Source: Anas platyrhynchos
Taxonomy: Eukaryota > Chordata > Aves > Anseriformes > Anatidae
DNA: 64,000 bases
Assembly: GCF_047663525.1 (NCBI RefSeq)
Contig: NC_092621.1
Span: 10,575,001 to 10,639,000 of the forward strand
Direction: 5' to 3'
Below, piece by piece: positions 26,201 through 37,900 of the stretch. The number at the start of each line of letters is the position of its first letter. Position 1 is the first letter of the stretch. Below the pieces are notes generated by a model. That model was not told the origin of the DNA, did no database searches, and worked only from the letters and a program-made list of their open reading frames with translations. The translations under genes and the position numbers were made by a program.

Positions 26201-26700
26201 CTGGAAGCAGAGCGTCCATCAGGTGGGAAGCAAGGGGGAGCCTGGGTTCGGGGCACTGGGGTCTGGGGCCCGGCAGTAGGAGAGGTAAAGGCACGAGGGA
26301 GGGGATTGGGAGGTGCAGAGGGAGCAGAGATGCTTTAAGGGCTAAGAGCAGGGAGGGAGCAGCAGCGCCTGCCTCCCTCAAGGTGTTTGGGGTCCCTCAG
26401 TGCTGGGGACTGGGGGGGTCCCGTGGCTGTGCCACCTTGCTCTGGGCTGCTGCTGCCTCCCTGGCACAGCTGTGGCTGTAAAAGGTTGCTTTTACACAGC
26501 GTCCTGAGAGCTGTCGGCTCCCTTCCTTCCCAAAACAGAGAGAGAAAACACCCTGGGTGCTGGGGCAGGGGCTGGCAGCGCCCAGGGAGCTGGGGAGCAG
26601 CAGCAGTGCCCTGTGGGGCTGGGGGAGCCTGCAGGGGGGGAGAAAAGGGGCACAGCCTGCACAGGGAGCACCAGGAACCTGCCCTGGTGTCAGGCACAGA

Positions 26701-26775
26701 GGGATGGGATGGGATGGGATGGGATGGGATGGGATGGGATGGGATGGGATGGGATGGGATGGGATGGGATGGGAT
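26701..26775. repeat. (GGGAT)n minisatellite, 15 copies
   Basis: Fifteen uninterrupted copies of the pentamer GGGAT follow CACAGA. The uniform array is probably length-polymorphic. It accounts for the repetitive peptide frames on both strands. Confidence 0.98.
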
Positions 26776-28097
26776 GCTCACAGGGCAGCACAGGCAGCCC
26801 CAGGGTTGAGCACAAAGCCTTGGGACACGCTGAGACCCATACTGGCCAGCCCAGGCTCACAGGATCCAGTTCCTGGGTCCCTGTTGGTGTGACCCCGCTG
26901 GTGGCAGCACCCCGAGGTGCTGAAGTGGGAGCCTGCAGCCGGACACAGGATCCAGGGAGGAAATTGGGGAACTGAGCTCTGTGCAGAGCTGGGCTGAGCC
27001 TGGTGTCAGCCAAGAGCTGCCTGCCAGTGACAGTCACAATGGGATTTCTTTCCATCACCCTTACTAACCAACAAAGCTTGGAAAGTCCAGGGGCATCTTG
27101 CTTAGCTTCAGAAAGGGGAAATGCATGAGAAGCGGAAACTTGGGTAAGATGTACCCAAAGGAAGCAGCACCGTCCAGCAAGCCTGTGCCAGGATTTAAGG
27201 CAGCCTGTCAGGGCTCCTGGCGTCAAAAGGCAGCGGGGAATCAGCAGGGCTAAATGCTAGGGCCAGAGGTTATGTGGAACAGAGAGGTGCTCTTCAAAGA
27301 GCTGAAGTCATGGCGAGATGACGCAAAATAGCGTCAGGCAGGTGAGAAGTAAAGATTTTATCAGTAAGATAAAAATACAGAGCAAGGAGCCTGTAGAAGC
27401 AGACATCAGTCCTTTTTTTTTGCAAAAACACTTTGTGAACTGCACATCTGACCCCGAAAATCTGTGGTGCTGGTAGCTCAGAGCATGAAGAACTGAGAGC
27501 AGACAGATTCTTACGGATCCTTAGGGGGGTCTTTGTATTCGCCTCACCTAGGAGAGCTCTGGTGCCGGGCTGCAAGCACTGAGCTCTTTATTGTCACCTC
27601 TGAGGGCGGCACCGCGGCAGGATGCGGTCCTCACCGCGGGATGGGGGTAGTGATGAGACACGCTGCTCACCCTCCCAGCTGTGCCATGGGGTGGCTGTGA
27701 CACTTGCCAGCCCCACAAAATCCCAGGATCACCTGTGGTGTCCCAGGCGCTGAAGCCAGGCCAGATGCTGCCTCTGCACTTTTGGCTTGGCCTTGCGTAA
27801 CCGGAGCGCGCCTGGTGTGCTGCGAGGCAGCGGCGGCTTGCGACACCCCCAGCCCTCTGCACGGAGCACGGGTATGCTCAAGTCTGGATTTTTCCGACGC
27901 GGAGCAAGGGGAAGTGTGAAGAGAGAGAGAATGAGCAAGTACACAGGGCTTCCTGGCAGCACGGGGGCCACGCTTCCTCTACGGGCAATTGAGGTTTTAG
28001 ATGGGGTAATGCAGGGCTCTTGGAGAGGCCAGGCTGTTAGCACCGGGAGCAGCGCAACGGAGGCCCCAGGGATGTGTTGTTTTTTTCTTTTAAGGGG

Positions 28098-31000
28098 ATT
28101 TTTTCTGACATATGGAATTTTCCTAGTTATTTTCCAAAGATTCCCCCAAAAGGGGAACTTCATTCCTACTGATGTGGTTTGCTTTTTGCTTCTGCACCTC
28201 TATAAATGGTTTTTGAGCCTCTACACTGAAAGACTCCAAAGTCTCCATCAGAGAAAACAAAACACCTCAAGGCTCCTACCACCAGACGGGCTCTCAGGCC
28301 TGGGATCACTGCCATGGCACCCACACTGCGGGTCCCCGTGGCTGTCACCAGCGTGTCACCCAGCATCTGCTCTCAGCCTGTGCTCCAGCACCCATTCAGC
28401 ACCTCGGCTTTCCTGCCCAAGCGTGCGCCACCAGCTCACAAAGACCGACAATGCCGTTTTGGCAGCCTTTTTCCACAATTCTTTCTAACTTTTCAGATAT
28501 TAATCGAGGGAGAGTTGTGCTGATGTAGTCTCTGCGTGACTCTACTGAGCGTGGAAGCTCCATCTTCCCGCAGAAGTCCTGGAGAGCCAGGCTGCTCACA
28601 CGTCCCTCTGGGACTGCTGCTGCCCATCCCGAAATGGTTGGGGCTGCTCCCACAGAGAGCCCCCAAAACGGCCTCTCTGGCCAGCACTCAGAGAGCTGCG
28701 GGGCTGTGAGACGGGTGCGAAGCTGCCCCGGTGCTCCGAGGAACGAAAGCAGTGCTGACAGCGGCAGAGGTTCCCTCTCCAATGAGGAAGCCTCTCGCCC
28801 CGCATGCAGCCGCTCTGCCTGCCTGCTTCCTTTCGCTGCTTGCACATCTCGCAGTCGGGCGGGCGCTGAGCAGCAGCCGGCGGGACGAGCCCTCGGTCCT
28901 GCCAGGGGGGAGAAGGCAGCATGGCCCTGCGCTGGAGCCTTCTCCTGGCCCTCATGCCTCTGCTGGCAGCAGAAAAGATGGAAAGGGATGAGACCGGTTA
29001 CAGAGAAAACCGCCGACAGGCAGGTAAGAGGTGGGCGCTCTTCTCCCTGCGAGAGGAAAGTGTTGGGCTCCCTTGCTGCGTGTCTGCCGTGTCCCCTCGC
29101 CACCGGCAGCACGCAGCAGCTCTGTCAGAGGCTGGGGCGATGTCCGTGCCAGGGACATGAGGGCATCGGTCACAGTGTGGTGGGGTGAGCCCCCCAGCAC
29201 CAGGCAGCCCCCAGCTCCCCCTGTACAGCAGCCGGGGCTGCAGCCCGGGACGGGGTGAGAGGGTGGAGAGCCAAGCCCACAGGGGTACCTCGCAGCAAGG
29301 CTCGCTTTCTAAGAGCAGATCGAGGTTGTTTTGCTATTTCCAGCGTCCGTCAGCAGAACTGGGAAGTGGGACTGACATTTTAATCGCAGCAGAGCCAGTT
29401 AATTGCGTGCCTGGAGGGCCAGGTGCTATCTGAGCTTGCAGGAGGTGGTGAACCCATCCAGGGCAGCACGGCCTGGGGCCTGAGCCCAGCTCTGGGGACC
29501 ATCGCCCTGCCTTGTTCTGCATCCATCTGACCTGGAGGCTGTCTCTAAACTCACCTTGCTGCAGCTGGGGGGCAACAAATGTTCAGTTTGCACGTGCTCA
29601 CGTTGTAGGGACCTGCTGTATGTACATGTATGTCCCTGGGCTGGCACAGGCTGGAGGAGCCCGCAAGTCGAGGACCCTGGCTGTCACCAGGGCCCCAAAA
29701 TGGGACTGTTTTTTTTCGGGTGTTGATTTGAACTCAGGCCAGGTGGGGGACAGCAGGGTCTGTGCTGCATGGCATAGGCCAGGGGAGCTGTGCCCCTGGA
29801 GGGACAGGGAGTGTGAGCACAGCACGCCATCACTGGAAAACCAAGGGCAAAGCCCGCAGCAGAAGACATCCCCCTGCCCCTTTCCCAAATCCTCCACCCA
29901 AGCTGTCCTGTGTGTGCTCTGCACGTCTCGGTCACCCGACCGTCCTAGGAGAAATCCGGGGTTGCCTGCAGCGGAGACGGTATTGCTGAGTTTGCACCTT
30001 GGTGTTTGTGAAAAAGAGGAATCGAAACACGAACGCTTCTTGGCCACTCCCAGAGGCACGGGCAGCCCTGCAGGCACGTGTGGGGTACAATCAGGGAGAG
30101 GGGCACAGGCCAGGGGACAGTGGATGAGCTGCAGCACACTGCTGTGCCTGTCTCAATGCCTAAAAGGCCCCTCAAGCCGCGGGGACTGTGGCACAGGCAG
30201 CATGGGGCTGTCCCCACTCAGCATGCCAAATCCTCTGGGCCAGCCTCACGCGTGCCCCAGCTCTGAGCTCCGCTACCTGAAGAGCCGCAGGCAAGGCGAT
30301 GCGGCTGGGAGCGAAGGAGTGGGGGTGGCGGGCAGGGTTCTGGGGGCGCGCTGAGGAAGCCAGATGACAAATCTGCGTCCCAGCACTGGGGAGGAGGCAG
30401 CGCTGCGTGCGCGGTGCCAACGCTGCCGGCAGAGGATGTGGTCGGGGCGTGTGGCGCAGCGCTGCTCCCTGCGCTGAGCAGGCGGCATTGTCCCTTTGTC
30501 CTATTGTCCCCCGGCCGTCTTTCTGCACGGCTCTCTCAGAGCTTTCCTCAACGCCTGTAATCCTGGGGCAGCGAAAGCCTAAGGGAGGCCGTGGAGGAGC
30601 CCCGTGGGGCCGCACACCCCGGCTGTGAGCTGCATGCTGCCCCGTGCTGCCACTTCCCGCTCCACAGCACAGCTTCCCGAAACACCAACCTCACCTCCTG
30701 CTGCTCAAAGCCTGCCAGCTGCCCTCCTGCACCATGTTGGCCTCGCTGAAGCTTCACCTGGACGCTTTATTGTGTCTGGGGCCTATGGGCAGCTCTCTGC
30801 ATGGCCCCGGTGTGTGTCTCTGAGTGCCTCCGTGCTCGGGCATGCTGTGAATCCCTCCAGGGCTGGAAGCCCAGTGCTCCTTTCCCTGCTCTCTCGGAGC
30901 ACTCCCGGAGCTCCAGCCTGGAGGAAGGGGCCAGCCCCACGTGCTGTGCAGCGTTACCCCTGCCTCTGCCGGGATGTGCCCTGCAACGAGGCACAAACCC

Positions 31001-34000
31001 CTGGAGAGGTCCATCAGCTTTGTCTCTTCCCATCCCACTGACACGCTCTCCTTCTTCTCTCTGCAGTTTGCCCGAAGCCGCAGTGGGACTCAAGCCTCCG
31101 CTTTGTCCCAGAGAAGACATCTTATGATAACGGGGAGGAGCTGACACTGAGCTGCCTCACTGAGGATGATCCTCCTCTCGCTGTGATCAGATGTGTTGCA
31201 TGGAGTGACTGGGAATATGCCTGGGAGGTGACGGACAAGCAGGGAAGGTCGCATCACATTGAAATGTACCAGGCCTGCACAGGTAAGTCGGGGGCAGCAG
31301 CTCTCCCCTGCCGCGGGCTCCTCTCCGTCAGCAGGGCCCCTGGCGTCTCACCGTGCCCGTGGGATGCCTCGGGCTCGGCTCTGGGATGGCCCCGGCCGGG
31401 AGCAGCCCCCGAGCTGGGCTGGGACAGGAGCCCCCAGCGGGGCCCGGCCTTGCCTCTGCCCTGCCTGAGCTGTGGCCAGATCCTGCCCTCAGCCCTGCTG
31501 CTCTGAGCACCTCACAGCCCCGCGGGGCTCCTGTCCCGCACCCAGGGGCTCTGCTGACAGATGACCCCGCAGGCAGTCATAGCCCAACCTCAGCCTCCTC
31601 CTGCCCGAGCACCCCATCCCCAAGGAGGACTGTCACGCTTTCTCCCCTGCAGGAAAGTGCCAGAAGCCCCTGTGGGACAGAAGGGTCATGCTCGTCCCAA
31701 GGAAAGGCAGCTACACACTGAATGAGGAACTGAGGCTGTCTTGCCCTGAAGGTGTCAAGCCCTCCTTCACCAGTGCCAAATGTGTGAGGGAATTTCAAGG
31801 AGTGACTTCAGGACAACCTGACTATGGGGTCAGCTGGTGGGGGAGGAGAGACAGAGGCGCCTGGACCCTCATTGAGGAGCCCGTAGCGTGCGTGGGTACG
31901 CGGGGCAGCTCTCCCCGTCCCCTCTCTGCCCTCACACTCCCGCCCCAGCCCCTGCTTGGCGCTGCGGTGCCCTGCCGGCTGCTGAGGAGCTCCCCCCTCA
32001 GAGCACCCTCCTTCCCCACTGCTCCCTGTGACGCTGCTGTCCTGGGCTCAGCACCCCTCGGGTTTCCTCACGGCCTTGGTTCTGGCCTCCCCGAGCCTCC
32101 TGCATATCCCCCCCAACTCTCACACAAATTTGCCTTTGACAGTAAAATGCTCGAGGCCCCAGTGGGACCCTGACCTTCATCTGGCACCAGAGCGGGACGT
32201 CTATGAGGAGGGCGAAGAAGTGACGCTGAGCTGCCCGGAGGGTTCCCTGTTCCCCTTCCAGCAGGCTAAATGTGCATGGAGACCTCGGGCTGTGCCTAAT
32301 GGGGAGCACAAGGGCACCTGGACACAGAAAAACGAGTCGGGGAAATGGGTCCTCATTCAGAGCCCCACAACATGCATCAGTAAGTGGGGTGACAGGAGGT
32401 GCCTCACCTGGAGCCCCGTGGCCCTGCGGCTCCTCTGGTGCCAGGGCACGGCGAGGTGAAGGGCAGCCTGAGCTGGGCTTGGGGTCAGCTCCAGAGAGCG
32501 GCTGCAGGGGGTCTCCTGCTGCAGGTGGGATTGTCCTGGGAAGCTGCCGGCCGTGGGATGTGGTGGGGGGCAAAGAACGAGCATGGAAATGGGGTGGAGA
32601 AGGGATTTTGTGGGCAAGTGACAAGGGGAGCCCCCTCCCTCCCAGCAAGGCTTGCTGGGGGGCACGTCATGGCACATGGACGGCTCTCCTTCTGTCTCCC
32701 TTTGGTGTCTGGAGGGATTGCTGGTGGTTGCCGATAGCTGGTGGTACCCTGCCCCACCTCAGCACCCACACCCCAACTAAACCCGCTTTTGCCTCACCCA
32801 GGAACATGCCAGAAGCCCTGGTGGGACCCAAGGCTCCGTCTGGCACCAGAGCAGGAGGTGTACAAGGAGAACGCAGAAGTGACGCTGAGCTGCCCCGAGG
32901 GTTTCCAGCCGTCCTTCACCCACATGAGATGTGCAGGGGGAGTGCAGACAGCAGAACATTCTGGATTTGTAGACAGAACTACCTGGCTGGGGAGGAAGAG
33001 CACAGGTGTCTGGATTCACATTGAGGGGCCTGTGGAGTGCCTTGGTACGTGGGTTGGCAGGAATTACCTTCTCTGCAGCCCTGTCATCCAGTCCTGCCCT
33101 CCATGCCTCTCTGCGTTTCCCACATCCCCACCGTGTCCTGGGCCATGCTCCCCATACCTGAGCGCATCCCTCGGTCTCCCTGGGTTTGATGCCTGAGACC
33201 AGTGCCCAAGCAAATGGTGGCCCAGCCTCACCCACCCCTGGGCAGCCCCACCCCCACTGCCACTCACCTGCTTTTGCCTCTGCCAGAAACGTGCCGAAAG
33301 CCCTCGTGGGACCCAAGGCTCCGTCTGGCACCAGACCAGGAGGTGTACAAGGAGAACGAAGAAGTGACGCTGAGCTGCCCTGAGGGTTTCGAGCCATCTT
33401 TCACCCACATCAAATGTTCAAGAGAAGACCAGTCCATCGGCGCTGGGAAGCCTGTGTACAGAGAAGTTTGGATGGGAAAGGACCCAGGAGGTGCCTGGAC
33501 CCGCATTCGCTCCATGGTGCAGTGTGTGGGTAAGAGAGGTGCCAGGAGCTCTCCTGGGGCCCTGAGTGCTCGGGGATGTAGGGGGAGATGCCAAAGGCAG
33601 TGGGAGGCAGCCCCTGCACCTGCCCAGGGCTCGCCCTGTGTCCCCAGGGGTGCCTGGGTGGCAAGGGGGATGGTGGCTGCAGAGTTGGACACCTGCCCTC
33701 ATCCCCTTCCTGGGGCCGTGCTGCAGAAGCTGCTCCACATCGTGTCCCGCAGCTCCATCCCTCACCGTAGCGTGCCAGGGCAGGGATCTCCTGCCACGTC
33801 CCCTGCCTTGCCCTGCATGGCCAGCCCCTGCCCTGCTAGCACCTTCCCTTCTTGTTGGTGCAGGAAAATGCCAGAAGCCCCGCTGGGACCCCAGATTAAT
33901 CTTTGTCCCAGACATGGCATCCTACATGGTCGGTGCAGTGGTGGTGGTGAGCTGCCCTGAAGGGCACTGGTCTCCTGCCATGAAGATCGCCTGTGTAGAT

Positions 34001-34900
34001 ATCCCAGGCCAAAACTCTCCAACTCCTCAGAGGTCCTGGGTTGTGAATAAAAGCACTGACTACTGGCAGCCTGAAGATCACTGGCTGTGTGTGGGTGAGC
34101 GAGGAGGTGCATTTAAGAGTGAAGGGCGGGCCCAATGGCAGAGTGCTGCTGGCCCTGTTTCAGAGGCACTCATGGAGTCTGCTCCCACCAGCAGTTGCCT
34201 CGAGCACTGAGAGGTGATGCAAAGCTCACGCCCAGCTTCCAGTGATCCAGACTCCTCCAGCTCTGCAGCTGGAGACCTGCCGTGGGCAGTGTCACCTCCG
34301 CCTTCCTCTCCCTGCTGCTGGCTGGGAGCAGGGCTGTGACCGCAGCACCTTGCAAGGGTGCCAGGGGAAGGGAAGGCAAGGCAGTGACCCTCTTCAATGC
34401 TTCCTTCACAGAGGTCTTCATGCCTGGGACCTTGGAGGTTTCCACCACCAGCATCAAACTGAACTGGACCTGCAGTCTGCCCGATGCCTGCCAGCGCATG
34501 CAGGCCACGTGCAGGCTGGCAGGGCCTTCCTCCCCTCCCTGCGAGGCTGAGGAGGTCACGGCACAGGAGATGCTGCACGGCCAGAATGGAACATTTACCT
34601 GTGACCACCTGCAGCCCTTCACTTTCTACAGCATCACCATCTCAGTGCCCGCCAGCACCATCCTGTTCTCAAGACTCCTGAGAACAAAGGCAACAGGTAA
34701 GTGTCCCGTGCCTGTCAAGGTACTTTTGCTTTTCTCCCCAAAATCTCGGCCGCAGGTGGGTGTCCCCATGTGTGACCCCCTCTCGCTGTGCTTGCAGTGC
34801 CGGAGAAGCCAGAGTGGCTGTGGCTGGATGCCAGCACGGGGACGCTGCGGTGGCAGGCGCTGCCCTCCTGCAAAGGGGAGATCCTCGGGTACCAGGTACC
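28098..34900 (+). repeat. Left arm of a large inverted duplication (pairs with 55800-63283)
   Basis: From about 28098 the plus-strand sequence is highly similar to the reverse complement of the DNA ending at about 63283. The match covers the 5' flank, exon 1 and intron 1 of gene A and its CCP exons, and corresponds to gene C. Similarity to the left of 28098 stops abruptly. It is interrupted by LTRs in the right arm and by CCP exon differences. Boundaries were judged by eye. Confidence 0.85.
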
Positions 34901-37900
34901 AGGGGAGCGGGGGCTGCCCGTGGGCCCTGCGCTTCGTCAGGTGCCTCAGGGTGGGTGTTGGGCACAGGCGGGCGGGCAGACCATGTGAAATCCTTGAGGA
35001 CCTTGAGATCCATCCTGCTGGCTGATTTCCTAGCTGCTGTGATAAGTTTGAGCATTTCTGCCTCCCTCTCAGTGTTCCTCCCTGTGCTGGCTTTACCAAG
35101 CTTTACAGCTGAGCTGCACCACAACTGATCACTCGCTCCCCCTCCTCACAGGGAAAGGGGCTCAAGGGTCGAGATAAGGACAGGGAGATCACTCATCAGT
35201 TATTGTCAGGGGCAAAGAGACTCAGCATAGGGAGATTAATATAATTTATTACCTATTACTAATATGCTAGAGCAGTGAGAAACTAAAAACAAACTAAAAA
35301 CACCTCCCCCCCATTTTCACCCTCTTCTACGTCCTCTCCCTGAGCAACACAAGGGAACGGGCAATGGGGGCTGTGTTCAGTCCCTGACGCTTCGTCTCCA
35401 CTGCTCCCTCACGGTCCCTCTCTGCCCCTGCTCCATGTGGGGTCCTTCCCATGGATGCCGTCCTTCCCAAAATGAGCCCGCGGGGGCTGTCCACAGGCAG
35501 CAGCTCTTCAAGAACTGCTCCCACAGGGTCCATCCCCCAGGAGCAAACTGCTCCAGCACGGGTCCCCCACGGGTGGGGGCAGCTCCCCCCAGACCCCCTG
35601 CTCCTGCGTGGGCTCCTCTCCATGGGCTGCAGCTCCGGCCCGGGGCCTGCTCCTGCGGGGGCTCTCCATGGGCCGCAGCCTCCTTCAGGCCACATCCACC
35701 TGCTCCACCGGGGGCTCCTCCACCCATGGGGGGGCTGCAGCGTGGAGATCTGCTCCATGTGGGACCCATGGGCTGCAGGGGGACAGCCTGCTCCACCAGG
35801 GGCCTCTCCACAGGCCACAGGGGAACTGCTGCTGGAGCAACTCCTGCCCTCCTGCTGCACTCACCTGGGGGCTGCAGGGCTGCTTCTCACTCCTCTCTCC
35901 CAGCTGCTGTGAGGTGCAGCTTGTTTTTCCCTTTCTTTGCACTCATAGGGGCACAAACAACATCACTCCTGCTCAGCTCTGGGCAGCAGCAGGTCCCTGT
36001 GGAGCCAGCTGAAACTGGCTCTTATCTGACATGAGGCAGCTTCTGCATTCTTCTCCCAGAGGCCACCCGTGCAGCCCGCCACAACCAAACCTTTCCACAT
36101 AAACCCAATACACTCCTGCTGCCTGCAGGGGCTGTGGGTGCCAGGGGGTTTCCTCCCCAGCTCTGCACAGCCTGTGGTTTGGCAGACGCTGGGGCTCTGT
36201 GTGCAGCACCTTGTGACGTGTCTTGTGGCGCAGTCTCATGGGCTTTCCTGTGCCTCAGGGGCCTTAGTTCTGGTTTGTGGCACAGGAAAGGCTGTGGTGT
36301 GCAGTGCTGGGAGCAGGAGGAAGGGGGCCAGTGCAGCACCCAACCTGTAGGAGTCTCCCCGTGGGGATTGGATGTGATGCAGCCTCACTGAGGATGCCTT
36401 GGAAATCAGCCTGGAGAGCAGAAGAGTGCTCTGAGCAGCTCCATGTGCAGCTGCTGCTGCTGCAGGGGTGTCTGTGGTGCAGCAGATTGCTCTTGCTTCG
36501 AGTGCTGGCCCCAAATTCCCCCTGTCCTCCTCCGGTCTGCGCTGAGGTCCATGCGTGGGGCCAAGGCTCCCGGGGCGTCTCTCCGGGAGCTTCCCAGCTG
36601 CAGGCGCTGCTGGGCTGTGGCTGGCTGTGCGCTGGGCACGTTCCCCTCCAGCTCTGTGTCCTGTCCCCAGCTGAACGTCACCGCCTGGGGCCCGCAGGAC
36701 GGCGGCTTCCTCCAGGTCGAGCGGCTGAGGCTGAGCAGCTCCGTCACGGAGCACCCGCTGCCTGCGCACGGCCCTGGCACCAGATACACGGTGGCCGTGC
36801 GGGGCCTGACGGCTGCCGGGGCCGGGGCAGCACTGCTGGGCGACTTTCAGAGCAACGGCTCGGGTAAGGGTGTGCGTGCGCTGCCCCCAGCCCTGCCCTG
36901 CCTCGCCGGGCCTCCTGCTGATGCTCATCCCTGGCTCTTCCTGCACAGACACCGCAGCCCCTCCTGATGCCAGCTCCCGCCTCGTGCGCGACATCTCCCC
37001 CTCCCAGGGCACGGCCGTGCTTCGCCTCCGCCCCATCCCCTGGGTCCCCGGGGCGGCCAGGTGAGTGCAGCCCCTGCTCTGCACAGCCCCGAGCAGCGCT
37101 CACACCTGCAGCTGCCTCCTTCCAGCTCTTTGTCACGGCCCCGTCTCACAGCCCTGCCTTGCAGCGAGCACCAGCTCCTCGTGGCCATGACGCACAACAG
37201 CACGGCGCTGGAAGATGCCTGCTCAGGGGAGCTGCAGCTCTTCAACACCAGCCACCTGCCCGACACCTACGTGGCCGCCGTGCTCAACCTCAGCAATTCC
37301 ACGGACTTCGTGCTGGGCGATGGGACCCGCGGGCATGGCTTCCACAACGCTCCCCTGCGCCCGGGCTGGGACTACACCGCCCTGCTGCGCCTCGAGCAGC
37401 GCTCCCAGGAGGTACCCGTGGCTGGAGGCTGCAGCTGCTTGGGTGCCGCGGCTCCTGGGGACGTGGTGGCCCTGGGTGGCAGCCCTCTGCTCTGAACTCT
37501 GCCCCCGTTTCTGCCAACAGGAGGAGACGTTCGCCTGTGTGTGCTACAGCTTCTCTATGGGTAAGTGGGCTCCTCTGCGGAGGGGCTGGCTCACCCCGTG
37601 CCCTGTACCTGAGGCTCTCTGCCACGTCCTCCCTTTTCCCAGCCTGGCACCTTGCTGTGGTCAGGGGCTGGCGAGGGCAGGAGCTCCTTGTGGGGCACAG
37701 GACACCTCTCTTTTCCCAAACTCTGGGGTGATGCTATAGCCAGATGCTACCCTCAGCCTCTTGGATGTTCCCTGGATCTTGAGGCCACTTGGGCACTTGC
37801 GGTACAGTTGGACCCTGCACAGCTTCCATGCCATCATCTCACATTGCATCTTAGTCCTCATTCTGCCCTAGTGCAAGTGCGTTTCCCAAAACTCAAACTA

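Larger units (their letters stand above)
25446..28097. other. Intergenic region between RUSC2 and the receptor cluster
   Basis: Apart from the FAM166B-like exon and the GGGAT minisatellite, nothing clearly coding is seen. A minus-strand AATAAA lies near 27590 (TTTATT on the plus strand). It could end a minus-strand transcript reading through the FAM166B-like exon. GC content is high, and the open frames have no recognisable domain or splice support. Confidence 0.5.

Noticed and set aside
26335..27226. Frames on both strands encoding repeated SHPIP or GWDGM peptides
   Set aside because: They are created entirely by the (GGGAT)n minisatellite.
35083..36112. Full provirus in gene A intron 9
   Set aside because: Only one LTR and a short target duplication are present. 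There is no primer-binding site followed by gag/pol sequence.
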